From Gemmatirosa kalamazoonensis (GTDB taxonomy: Bacteria > Gemmatimonadota > Gemmatimonadetes > Gemmatimonadales > Gemmatimonadaceae), in assembly GCF_000522985.1 (NCBI RefSeq), contig NZ_CP007128.1:5247528-5311527 (forward strand): a DNA stretch of 64,000 nucleotides, given 5' to 3'. Below the pieces are notes generated by a model that was given only the letters and a program-made list of their open reading frames with translations, was not told the DNA's origin and did not search any database. Position numbers and translations under genes: made by a program. Positions 44,844 to 53,013 of the stretch are shown in pieces (the first letter of the stretch is position 1; each line of letters starts with the position of its first letter).

Positions 44844-47164
44844 AGGTTCTCGAGCACGAAGCGGGTGAGCGACTCGAACAGGTGCGGCTGCGCGTTGCCG
44901 CCGGAGATCGAGTGCGTGCGGTTCGGATACAACAGCATCGAGAACGGCTTGTTCGCCGCCACCAGCGCGTTCGCCAGCACGATCGAGTTCTGGGGATGCA
45001 CGTTGTCGTCGCCCGTGCCGTACGCGAGGAGGAAGCGCGCCGTCATGCCGCCCAGATACGTGAGCACCGAGGAGCGGCGGTAGCCGTCGGCGTTCTCCTG
45101 CGGCGTCCACATGAAGCGCTCGGTGTAGATCGTGTCGTAGTAGCGCATGTCGACCACCGGCGCGACGGACATGCCGGCCTTGAACACCGACCCGCCGCGC
45201 GAGAGCGTGAGCGCCGTCATGTAGCCGCCGTAGCTCCACCCCCACAGCCCGATGCGCGATGCGTCGGCCCACGGCTGTCGGCCGATCCACTTCGCCGCGT
45301 CGATCTGGTCCTGCGACTCGCGCACGCCGAGCTGGTACTGCGTGAGCTTGCGGAACTCGCGCCCGCGCCACGCCGCGCCGCGGTTGTCCACCACCATCAC
45401 GACGTAGCCCTTCTCCGCCAGCATCTCGTGCCACAGGAAGCGCGTGCCGCTCCACGCGTCGTTCACCTGCGGCGCGGCTGGGCCGCCGTAGACGTACATC
45501 AGCACCGGGTACTGCCGCGTGGAGTCGAACGCCGGCGGCACGATGCGGTACGCGTCGAGCTGGGTGCCGTCGGGCATCGGGACCTTCAGGAACGCGGGGC
45601 GCCGGACGCCCGACGCCGCGAGCCGCGCCGCCACCGGCGCGTTGTCCTCGAGCGTGCGCACGACGCGCAGCGACGGCAGCTCCACCAGCTCGACCACCGG
45701 CGGCTCCGACAGGCGCGACCGGACGTCGACCGCATACTTCGCGTTCGGCGAGACGGTGAACGCGTGCGTGCCGGGCACCGTCGTCACGCGCCGGCAGCTC
45801 CCGCGCTCGAGCGGGCAGCGGAACAGCTGACGCTCCATCGGCGTCGGCGCGGCGGCGAGCACGTACGCCACGCCCGCCGCCTCGTCGACCGCGGCGAGCT
45901 CCAGGTAGTCCGCCCCGTCGGGCGTGATCTGCCTGACGGCGCGGCCGCTCCGATCGTACAGCACGTACTGTCGCCAGCCGGTGCGGTCGGTGCGCAGCAG
46001 GAAGCGTTTGCCGTCGGCGAGCCACGTCACCGCCTCCCCTTCCACGTCCACGTACGCGGAGTCGCGCTCGGTGAGCGCGGTGCGCCCGGCGCCGCTCGTC
46101 GCGCTCACCACCATCAGGTCGAGCCGGTCCTGCTTGCGCACGAGCCGCTGCACGGCGACGGAGTCGACATCCACCCACTCCATGCGCGCGAGATACTGGC
46201 CGGTGTCGGGGCCGACGGCGAGCCACTTCGTGGGGCCACCGTCGGCATTCACGACGCCTAACGTGACGCGCGAGTTCGGCGTCCCGGCCTTCGGGTAGCG
46301 GAGCACGCTCACCACCGGATACAGCGCCTCGGTCTCGTTCACGATCGGGTACGCCGGCACCGCCGTCTGATCGAAGCGCCAGTACGCCAGCCGCTTCGAG
46401 TCCGGGCTCCAGCGGAACGCGTCGCGCAGGCCGAGCTCCTCCTCGTACACCCAGTCGGTGGTGCCGTTGATGACGTCGTCCGAGCCGTCGGTGGTGAGCT
46501 GGCGCGCCTGCCCCGTCGCGAGATCGGTGACCCACAGGTTGTTGCCGCGCACGTACGCCACCGAGCGGCTGTCGGGCGAGAACTTCGCGAACATCTGCAG
46601 GTCGGGGTCGGCCGCGCCGCTCGCGAGCCCGCGCCCGACGAAGCTCGGCACGCCGCCGCTCACCCCGCCGTGCTCCTTGCCGAGCGCCTCGCCCGCCATC
46701 GAGTCCGCCGCGTGCGTCGGTCGCGCGCCGCCGAGCGTGGAGCCGACGGCGATCGGCCGCACCATCTTCGTGTCGAAGTCGACGACGTGGTAGACGCCCC
46801 GCGTGTTACTGCGCCACACGCGCACCGAGTTGTGAAAGAGCAGCGCCTTTCGCTCGTCCGGCGACAGCTCGATCTCCTCGATCGCGATCGGCCGACGGTC
46901 CGCGTCGACGAGCGCCCTCGCCTCGACGAGCACCGTGGTCTGCCCGGTGACCGCGTCGACGCGTACGATGTCGACGCCGCCGCCGCGCGCGCGGCGCGCC
47001 TCCACCCACGACCGGCCATCCTTGAGCCATCGCACGTCGGGGCCGCCCTGCGGCGCGAGCTCGGCGCTGCGGAAGATGCGGTCGACCGTGAGGGGGGTGG
47101 CCTGCGCGCCTAACGGCGCGGCGGTGACGGCGATGAGGGCGAGATTGGCGAGTCTGACGGTCAT
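44840..47164 (-). CDS. S9 family prolyl oligopeptidase, DPP-IV type
   Basis: 774 aa, signal peptide to about residue 21 (VTAAPLGAQ). An eight-bladed propeller includes the DPP-IV signature TDWVYEEELGLRDAF, whose two Glu hold the substrate N-terminus. The hydrolase domain has S644 in GWSYGGYM, the Asp in GTGDDNVH and H751 in NRTHSI. It removes Xaa-Pro or Xaa-Ala dipeptides. Translationally coupled to the M14 carboxypeptidase, and functionally close to the Xaa-Pro aminopeptidase at 34659. Confidence 0.94.
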   Translation of the reverse strand: MTVRLANLALIAVTAAPLGAQATPLTVDRIFRSAELAPQGGPDVRWLKDGRSWVEARRARGGGVDIVRVDAVTGQTTVLVEARALVDADRRPIAIEEIELSPDERKALLFHNSVRVWRSNTRGVYHVVDFDTKMVRPIAVGSTLGGARPTHAADSMAGEALGKEHGGVSGGVPSFVGRGLASGAADPDLQMFAKFSPDSRSVAYVRGNNLWVTDLATGQARQLTTDGSDDVINGTTDWVYEEELGLRDAFRWSPDSKRLAYWRFDQTAVPAYPIVNETEALYPVVSVLRYPKAGTPNSRVTLGVVNADGGPTKWLAVGPDTGQYLARMEWVDVDSVAVQRLVRKQDRLDLMVVSATSGAGRTALTERDSAYVDVEGEAVTWLADGKRFLLRTDRTGWRQYVLYDRSGRAVRQITPDGADYLELAAVDEAAGVAYVLAAAPTPMERQLFRCPLERGSCRRVTTVPGTHAFTVSPNAKYAVDVRSRLSEPPVVELVELPSLRVVRTLEDNAPVAARLAASGVRRPAFLKVPMPDGTQLDAYRIVPPAFDSTRQYPVLMYVYGGPAAPQVNDAWSGTRFLWHEMLAEKGYVVMVVDNRGAAWRGREFRKLTQYQLGVRESQDQIDAAKWIGRQPWADASRIGLWGWSYGGYMTALTLSRGGSVFKAGMSVAPVVDMRYYDTIYTERFMWTPQENADGYRRSSVLTYLGGMTARFLLAYGTGDDNVHPQNSIVLANALVAANKPFSMLLYPNRTHSISGGNAQPHLFESLTRFVLENL

Positions 47165-47375
47165 GGGACGGCGTTGAGCGGATGCTGCGCTACTGCGCTG
47201 CGCTACTGCGCTGGGACACTGCGGCGGCGATACGACGCTGACGATACTCCGCGATGATGCGCATACGACGCCAACACCGCGGCACGGCGCCGTGCCGCGC
47301 AGTCGAGCGGTGCGAGCGTCGTTTGCGCGTCATCGCGTCCCACCGCCAGCGCCGTACCGCCCGCGCCGTAGTGAT
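47165..47375. repeat. Repeat-rich spacer with a 20-bp perfect palindrome
   Basis: 211 bp without a gene. Direct GCGCTACTGC units stand at 47188-47210, CATACGACG/GATACGACG copies at 47229-47270, and a perfect palindrome GCGGCACGGCGCCGTGCCGC at 47279-47298. Loose complementary copies (CGCCAGCGCCGTACCGCCC) occur near 47345. Probably a decayed hairpin element that also separates the S9 gene from the gene at 47376. Confidence 0.55.
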
Positions 47376-48560
47376 TCATTGCACGACGAGCAGACCCACC
47401 TCCCCGCCGTAAGCGTCGCGCACCTTGGAGATCCCCGGCGGCGCGACCCATGGCCCGCCGTCGAGGCGAACGTTCACGCGGTGGATGCCCGGTGAGAGGA
47501 ACACGTTCAGCGTGAACGTGCCGTTGCCCGACGACACGAGCGGCGTCGGAAGCCAGTCCGTGAAGTCGCCGATCAGCTCCACCGCCGTCGCGCCGGGTGC
47601 GCGCAGCCGTAGCGTGCGCGTGCCGTTCGGCTCGGTCAGAACGGTGAACTGCGCGGCGCTCGCGCTCGGCCGCAGTCGACCGAGCTCGTAGGGCTGCGTG
47701 AGCTCCGCGACCCGCGCCGGATCCGAGGCGCGCGGCGCGTGCGTCGCGATGCGTACCGCGGCCGACGCGTAGCGGCCGCCGGGCAGCCCGCGCCACAGCT
47801 CCGTTGGGAAGACGCCAGCGCCGCCGATGAGGGCGAGGTGCGACATGAGCCAGTACGTGCCCCCGATCTCGGCCCACCGCGACACGCCCGTGGAGACCGC
47901 GCCCTGACGGTAGCCCGCCGTCGCCGTCACCTCGGCGCGTGGCGGCGACCAGCGCGCGCCGACGATGAAGTCGGCGTACTTCAGCGAGCCCACCCGCGTC
48001 GGCAGCGCCTGCGCGGTGAGCGTCGCCTCGCCGGAGCGCCACCATCCGCCGACGTCGGCCTGGACGAGGTCGTCCGGGAGGTTGAACCCCTGCGTGACGA
48101 CGCCGAATCCCGTGCCGAGCCAGAGCCCGCGGTCCGCCTCCGCGATGTGCACGCGTCCGACGGCGAGCAGGTTCGTGGCCGCGGAGTCGCCGAGCCGGCT
48201 GTAGCGCGTGTTCGATGCGGTGGCGAACAGCTCGCCGCGCGCCTTCCAGACGGCGGGGGACATCACCGACGCGGCGAGCGTCCCCTCGAAGCTGTAGTTC
48301 CCCGTCTCGAGGAACTGGCTGTACGCGCCGCGCGCGACGAAGCTCGCGCGCCCGGCCTCGACGCGGAACGCGGGGCTCAGCGTGGCCACGCTCGACCGGA
48401 GGAACTCGTCGTAGGCGACGCTGGCCGCGCCGACGTCGAGCGATCCGGTGACCTGCGCGTGCTGCGCCGCGAGTGGGCTCGACTCGATCGGGAAGGTCAC
48501 GACGGCCGCTGCGGCGCCGCCGAGCCACGCGCCGACACGCGATCGACGCGACACGGTCAC
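47376..48560 (-). CDS. Putative outer-membrane beta-barrel with C-terminal glycogen-binding-like E-set
   Basis: 394 aa, GTG start (an in-frame GTG two codons later is equally possible), N-terminal signal (GAWLGGAAAAVVTFPIESSPLAAQ is split by a Pro). Residues about 35-280 alternate polar and aromatic residues in short strands (GAYSQFLETGNYSFEGTLAA, GGTYWLMSHLALIGGAGVF), suggesting a beta-barrel. The last 90 residues are an AMPK/CBM48-like E-set: RTLRLRAPGATAVELIGDF, TDWLPTPL, then GIHRVNVRLDGGPW. The same kind of domain occurs in the membrane protein at 49440. Last gene of the leftward sigma-factor run. Confidence 0.6.
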   Translation of the reverse strand: MTVSRRSRVGAWLGGAAAAVVTFPIESSPLAAQHAQVTGSLDVGAASVAYDEFLRSSVATLSPAFRVEAGRASFVARGAYSQFLETGNYSFEGTLAASVMSPAVWKARGELFATASNTRYSRLGDSAATNLLAVGRVHIAEADRGLWLGTGFGVVTQGFNLPDDLVQADVGGWWRSGEATLTAQALPTRVGSLKYADFIVGARWSPPRAEVTATAGYRQGAVSTGVSRWAEIGGTYWLMSHLALIGGAGVFPTELWRGLPGGRYASAAVRIATHAPRASDPARVAELTQPYELGRLRPSASAAQFTVLTEPNGTRTLRLRAPGATAVELIGDFTDWLPTPLVSSGNGTFTLNVFLSPGIHRVNVRLDGGPWVAPPGISKVRDAYGGEVGLLVVQ

Positions 48561-48744
48561 GATGTGGGACGACCTCTGCTACCCGGGCGCGGGCGCGATG
48601 AGCGCGGCATGTACCGGAAGTTAGCGCGTGCGCACGACGACGGCGACGCTGTCCGGTTCGCTGCGTGAACGAGACGATCGCGAAGCGACGACGGGCCGAC
48701 GCGTCAGCGCCGGCCCGTCGGGGCGGGAAGCGTGCGAGCGTCGC

Positions 48745-49443
48745 TCAGGGGCGCCGCTTGCCGGTCGGGGCGCCTGCACCGGCCCCCGTCGGCGGGCCGC
48801 TCGACTGGTCGCGCGCGAAGCTCGCCGAGAACTCGCTCGCGTGGAGCAGCGCGGCCGCGGCGGGCGCGGCACCCATGCCGACGTCGCGCTCGACGTCGCG
48901 GCGGAACGCCACGAGCTGCTCGTCGGCGATGCCGTTCTTCGTCAGCGCGAAGATGCTCTCGGTCGCGGTGCTCACCGGGACGCCGTTCGCGATGAGCCCC
49001 GAGAGCACGCCGAGGGGCACCGACACCGGCTGGCCCGGGCGCTCACGGCGCAGTCGGGCGAGCACGTCGGGATCGACGCCGCCGCGGAGCGCCATCGCGG
49101 CCGCCGACAGCTCGCCGGCGAACGACTGCGGTCCGAGCTTCTCGCGAGCGATCGCGAGATCGACGACGAGCTTCCGCACCTCGCGGATGATCGCCTCGCC
49201 GGGCGCGCCCTTCGCGGCCCCCTCGAGCGCCCGGTCGACGAGCGGCTCGGCGGGGATGCCGCGCGCGAACGCGGAGTCGACGATGCGCTCGACCGTCGGG
49301 AGCGTGTGCTTGTCGAGTCGCCCCTCGAGGCGGGCCCGGAACCACGCCGGGGTGACCGGCTGCTGCGCGCCGGTCGGAACGGCACCCAGCGCGGCCAGCA
49401 GCCACGCCGACGCCAGGACGAAGCGGCTGCTGCGGGACCTCAT
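48745..49443 (-). CDS. Secreted helical protein of unknown function in the sigma operon
   Basis: 232 aa with signal peptide (LASAWLLAALGAVPTGAQ). I recognise no domain. The mature protein is mostly helical with repeated patterns: VERIVDSAFARGIPAEPLVDRALEG, then VLSGLIANGVPVSTATESIFALTKNGIADEQL, which look like two related helical hairpins. The C-terminal 25 residues are Gly/Pro/Ala-rich and disordered. No cysteine. ATGA coupling with the gene upstream places it in the sigma-factor operon, in the envelope. Confidence 0.72.
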   Translation of the reverse strand: MRSRSSRFVLASAWLLAALGAVPTGAQQPVTPAWFRARLEGRLDKHTLPTVERIVDSAFARGIPAEPLVDRALEGAAKGAPGEAIIREVRKLVVDLAIAREKLGPQSFAGELSAAAMALRGGVDPDVLARLRRERPGQPVSVPLGVLSGLIANGVPVSTATESIFALTKNGIADEQLVAFRRDVERDVGMGAAPAAAALLHASEFSASFARDQSSGPPTGAGAGAPTGKRRP

Positions 49444-50102
49444 GTGCTCATCCCCTCACGGGCGACCGTGACGATGGAGCTGGGACGGCCGAAGTCGTCG
49501 CCCGCCACGCGGGGTGCGCGCGGGTCGGCCTTCCACTCGCCGTCGATGAGAAACGCGTACGAATAGACGCCCGGCGGCAGCTGGACGTCGATGGACCACA
49601 GGCCGTTGCCGTTCTTGACCGGCGTGAGCTTCGTCTTCGCCTGATCCCAGTCGTTGAAGTCGCCGACGAGGGCGACCTGCTTGGCGCCGGGCGCGACGAT
49701 GTAGAACTTCGTGACGAACACCGTGTCGGGCGCCGGCTTCCCCTTCGAGATGGCGGGGAACTCGCCGGTGGCGCGCGGGAACTCGCCGGTGTGGCGAAGA
49801 TCCTCGGCCACGCGGACGCTCGGCTGCTCGCGGCGCAGCCCGAACAGCGCGGCGACGATCGCGATCCCCGCCGCGGCGAGCGCGCCGAGCGGCGACACGC
49901 TGAATCGCACCGGGCGCGGGCGAACCAGCCACGCCCACTTGCTCGGCGCACGGGACACGCGCGGCGCCGCTGCCACCATGAGCGGCGCGGCACGGATCGC
50001 CGCCATCACCCCGCGGTCGATCCCGGGTCCCAGGTCCTCTGGCCGACGCAGCGCGATCGCCATCCGCTCGATCGTCGCGTCGACCCCCTCGTCCTCAAGC
50101 AC
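49440..50102 (-). CDS. Anti-sigma-like membrane protein with periplasmic glycogen-binding-like E-set domain
   Basis: 220 aa, GTG start overlapping the sigma gene by 8 bases. Residues 1-65 are cytoplasmic and helical but lack the Hx3Cx2C zinc motif of classical anti-sigma factors. One membrane helix spans about 71-92 (SPLGALAAAGIAIVAALFGL). The periplasmic part ends in an AMPK/CBM48-like E-set (about 130-220): KFYIVAPGAKQVALVGDFND, then GLWSIDVQLPPGVYSYAFLI and DGEWKADP. Position and topology suggest it controls the adjacent ECF sigma factor; carbohydrate binding is inferred from the fold only. Confidence 0.7.
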   Translation of the reverse strand: MLEDEGVDATIERMAIALRRPEDLGPGIDRGVMAAIRAAPLMVAAAPRVSRAPSKWAWLVRPRPVRFSVSPLGALAAAGIAIVAALFGLRREQPSVRVAEDLRHTGEFPRATGEFPAISKGKPAPDTVFVTKFYIVAPGAKQVALVGDFNDWDQAKTKLTPVKNGNGLWSIDVQLPPGVYSYAFLIDGEWKADPRAPRVAGDDFGRPSSIVTVAREGMST

Positions 50103-50637
50103 TGTAGGCCTCCTGTAGAAGCCCGCGTAGTCGGTCGCAGGCCCGCTTGACTCTCATCTTCAAGGCGGAGACCCCAGCGCCGGTGATCTCCGCCATCTCC
50201 TCGTAGCTCAATCCTTCCACGTGCTTCAGCAGGAAGGCCTCGCGCTGGTCCGAGTCGAGCTGCGCGAGCGCGCGCTCGATCTCTTCCCGCCAGGCCGTCT
50301 GCTCGGCCGGATGCGATTCCGCTGCCGACCGTGTCGCCACCTCGTCGGAGACGAACGTCCGCGCTCTCCGCGTCGACCGCGCTCCCGCCGTGCGGCACCG
50401 GTTCACGAGGATGCTGAACAGCCACGACCCGAATCGTTCCGGATCGTCGCATCGCCCGATCGCCCGGTAGGCCCGGATGAAGGCGTCCTGCAACGCTTCC
50501 TGCGCGTCTTCGCGATTGCCGAGCATGCGCAGCGCGTACCGCGAGAGCCGCGGCCGATAGCGCGTGACCAGAATCGCGTAGGCGTCGACGTCCCCGCCCA
50601 TGATGCGTGAGACGATCTCCGCGTCCGTCATCTCCAC
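50095..50637 (-). CDS. ECF-type RNA polymerase sigma factor
   Basis: 180 aa. Sigma region 2 (about 10-80: RYRPRLSRYALRMLGNREDAQ, EALQDAFIRAYRAI, FGSWLFSILVNRCR) and region 4 (about 118-172: ALAQLDSDQREAFLLKHVEG, LSYEEMAEITGAGVSALKMR). The linker of about 30 residues is Arg/Ala/Ser-rich. It is the promoter-proximal gene of a coupled run with the membrane protein at 49440 and the secreted protein at 48745. On the minus strand TTGACA (complement of 50834-50839) upstream might be part of its promoter, but it overlaps the fadJ stop and no good -10 is seen. Confidence 0.93.
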   Translation of the reverse strand: MEMTDAEIVSRIMGGDVDAYAILVTRYRPRLSRYALRMLGNREDAQEALQDAFIRAYRAIGRCDDPERFGSWLFSILVNRCRTAGARSTRRARTFVSDEVATRSAAESHPAEQTAWREEIERALAQLDSDQREAFLLKHVEGLSYEEMAEITGAGVSALKMRVKRACDRLRGLLQEAYSA

Positions 50638-50835
50638 GACAGAAAGACCCCCGACCGATCGTCCCCGTCACCGCGGTGAGCGCCGAGGCTGTCTGGCCCC
50701 GCTCCCGCCCCCCGCCAGGCACCCCTTTCGGGCGATCCGGCGGTCCCCTGGAGGATACCCCCGACGTGGCGATTCGGCATCGGTCCGTCCGCCGTCTTCA
50801 TCTCTCTCCGTACGCGGTTGGACACCGCGTTCCTG

Positions 50836-52821
50836 TCAAAGGTGCCTCGGTGCCAGCGCCGTGCCGGTCGCCGCGAGGTACCGGAACGGCCCCCCGCGCC
50901 ATGCCGGGAAGCCGATGCCGAACACCGCGCCGACGTCGCCGTCGCGCGCCGAGCGGATGATCCCCTCCGCGAGGCAGCGCTCCGCCTCCTCGAGCAGCGG
51001 CCCCACCGTTCGCCGCACGATCTCCTCGGGCGCCATGCGCGTGCGGCGCTCGCCGGTGGGGAGCAGCGCATACACGGACTCGTCGACGCCGCGCTTCTTC
51101 CCGGCGGCGTCGTACCGATAGAAGCCGAGCCTACCCTTCCTGCCGAGACGACCCGCATCGAGCACACGAAGCAGCGACTGCGCGGGCGCCATGCGTGCCC
51201 CGAACGCGTCGTGCATGATGCGCCCCGACTTCCCCGCGATGTCGAGCCCCACCTCGTCGAGCAGCGTGATCGGGCCCACGGGAAACCCGAAGTCGACGAG
51301 CGCGCGATCGATCGCGTCGATCGCCACGCCCTCGTCGAGGAGCCGCCCCGCCCCGCCGACGTACGGGTTCAGGATGCGATTCACGTAGAACCCCGGCCCG
51401 TCGCGCACGACGATCACCGTCTTGCCGAGCCGCTTCCCGAACGCGACCGCGGTCGCCGTCGTCTCCGGTGCCGTGCCGTCGGCCTCGATCACCTCGAGCA
51501 GCGGCATCTTCGCGACGGGCGAGAAGAAGTGCATGCCGATCACGCGCTCGGGGCGCGCCGCGCGCTCGGCCAGCCGGGCGATGGGGATGGTGCTCGTGTT
51601 CGATGCGACGATGGCGTCGGGTGCGGCGCGCTCGATCTCGTCGATCACGCGGCGCTTCACGTCGAGATCCTCGAACACCGCCTCGATCACGAGGTCGGCG
51701 CGTCGGAAGCCGGTGTAGTCGGTGGTGCCCGTCACGAGATCCGCGCGCGCGGCCGCGAGCCCCTTCCCGACACGCCCGGCGTCGGTGTCGCGGAGCCTGA
51801 CGGGCGTGCCCACCGCGGCGGCGGCGGCGGCGATGCCGGCACCCATGAACCCCGCGCCGACGACGCCGAGCTTCGCGACGGCGCGCGGCGCCGCGGCGGA
51901 CCCGGGATCCTTCTTCAGCGCCGTCGTGGCGAAGAACAGGTACACGAGCTCGCGCGACACCGCGCTCACCGCGAGCTCGCCGAAGTGGCGCGCCTCCGCG
52001 CGCAGCCCCGCGTCCACGCCGCGGGCATAGCCCTCGCGCACCGCGTCGAGCACGGCGAGCGGCGCGGGATAGTGGCCGTGCGTGCGCCGCAGCACGCGCT
52101 CGCGCGCCTGCCGCAGCACGAGCGCGCGTCCGAGCGCGTTGCCGTCGAGCAGGCGCGCGGCGGCGGCGCGCCGCGGCGTCCGTCGCGTGGGCGCACGTCC
52201 GTCGGCGAGTTCGCGCGCGCGGCGCAGCGCGGCCTCGGCCAGCGCCGCGGGGTGCACGACGTCGTCGACGAGCCCCATGCCTAACGCCTGACGCGCGCGC
52301 ACGCGACGCCCGGTCAGCATCAGGTCGAGCGCGGCGCCGAGCCCCACGCATCGCGGCAGCCGCTGCGTGCCGCCGCCGCCCGGGACGAGACCGAGCTGCA
52401 CCTCGGGAAGCGCGAGCGCGGTGCTCGGGTGATCGGCGGCGATGCGCCACGCGCAGGCGAGCGCGAGCTCCAACCCGCCGCCGAGACACGCGCCCTGAAT
52501 GGCGGCGACCCACGGCACGCGGCAGCGCTCGACGCGGTCGAGCAGCGCGTGCGCCTCGCGGCTCGTACGCTCGCCGTCGGCCGCGCTCTCGAATCGTGCG
52601 AGCTCCTCGATGTCGAAGCCGGCGATCCACGAGTCGGGCTTCGCGCTCTGGAGCACGACGGCGCGCACGGCGTCGTCGCGCTCCACGTCGTCGAGCAGCG
52701 CGACGAGCGCCGCGATGGCCGCCGGGCCTAACGTGTTCACGGAGCCCGGGCCGTCGAGCGTCGCGATCACGACGTCGTGGACGGTCTCGGTGGTCAGCAC
52801 CGGCAGCGTAGGGACGGTCAT
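50836..52821 (-). CDS. fadJ: Multifunctional fatty-acid oxidation protein (enoyl-CoA hydratase/3-hydroxyacyl-CoA dehydrogenase)
   Basis: 661 aa from ATG 52821. The hydratase domain (about 1-190) has WIAGFDIEEL, GACLGGGLELALACAWRIA and GLVPGGGGTQRLPR. The dehydrogenase part begins at GVVGAGFMGAGIAAAA (NAD site, about 305), with ASNTSTIPI, MHFFSPVAKMPLLEV, and the C-terminal helical domains ending in FGIGFPAWRGGPFRY. It carries out the two middle steps of beta-oxidation. The thiolase gene lies upstream on the same strand, separated by a hairpin element. FadJ is chosen over FadB by length and by partner order. Confidence 0.92.
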   Translation of the reverse strand: MTVPTLPVLTTETVHDVVIATLDGPGSVNTLGPAAIAALVALLDDVERDDAVRAVVLQSAKPDSWIAGFDIEELARFESAADGERTSREAHALLDRVERCRVPWVAAIQGACLGGGLELALACAWRIAADHPSTALALPEVQLGLVPGGGGTQRLPRCVGLGAALDLMLTGRRVRARQALGMGLVDDVVHPAALAEAALRRARELADGRAPTRRTPRRAAAARLLDGNALGRALVLRQARERVLRRTHGHYPAPLAVLDAVREGYARGVDAGLRAEARHFGELAVSAVSRELVYLFFATTALKKDPGSAAAPRAVAKLGVVGAGFMGAGIAAAAAAVGTPVRLRDTDAGRVGKGLAAARADLVTGTTDYTGFRRADLVIEAVFEDLDVKRRVIDEIERAAPDAIVASNTSTIPIARLAERAARPERVIGMHFFSPVAKMPLLEVIEADGTAPETTATAVAFGKRLGKTVIVVRDGPGFYVNRILNPYVGGAGRLLDEGVAIDAIDRALVDFGFPVGPITLLDEVGLDIAGKSGRIMHDAFGARMAPAQSLLRVLDAGRLGRKGRLGFYRYDAAGKKRGVDESVYALLPTGERRTRMAPEEIVRRTVGPLLEEAERCLAEGIIRSARDGDVGAVFGIGFPAWRGGPFRYLAATGTALAPRHL

Positions 52822-52864
52822 GTCGCGGACGGACCGGCGTGGCCGGGCGGACATTCTGGAGCGC

Positions 52865-52962
52865 GGATCACGCGGAGCCCGCGGATCTCGCGGATAGGGC
52901 ACGGGTGGCCGGTGTGATCCGCGCAATCCGCGCCATCCGCGCCATCCGCGCCATCCGCGTCC
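52865..52962. repeat. Hairpin element with tandem CGCGGATCA/CGCGGATGG units
   Basis: The left part (52865-52896) holds GGATCACGCGGAG and CGCGGATCTCGCGGAT. The right part (52915-52962) has TGATCCGCG followed by four CCATCCGCG/AATCCGCG units, i.e. the reverse complement with more copies. It lies between fadI and fadJ, so cotranscription of the pair must pass through it. Confidence 0.75.
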
Positions 52963-53013
52963 AACGCACGAGGAGCCGCCCCGGGCCGGGAGTGACGCAA
53001 CGACGCGCCGGAG

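Noticed and set aside
50640..50840. Sigma70 or ECF promoter for the sigma operon (TTGACA with GGAAC just after it, minus strand)
   Set aside because: Spacing to any -10-like element is poor and the -35-like box overlaps the fadJ stop; kept only as a remark in the sigma factor entry.
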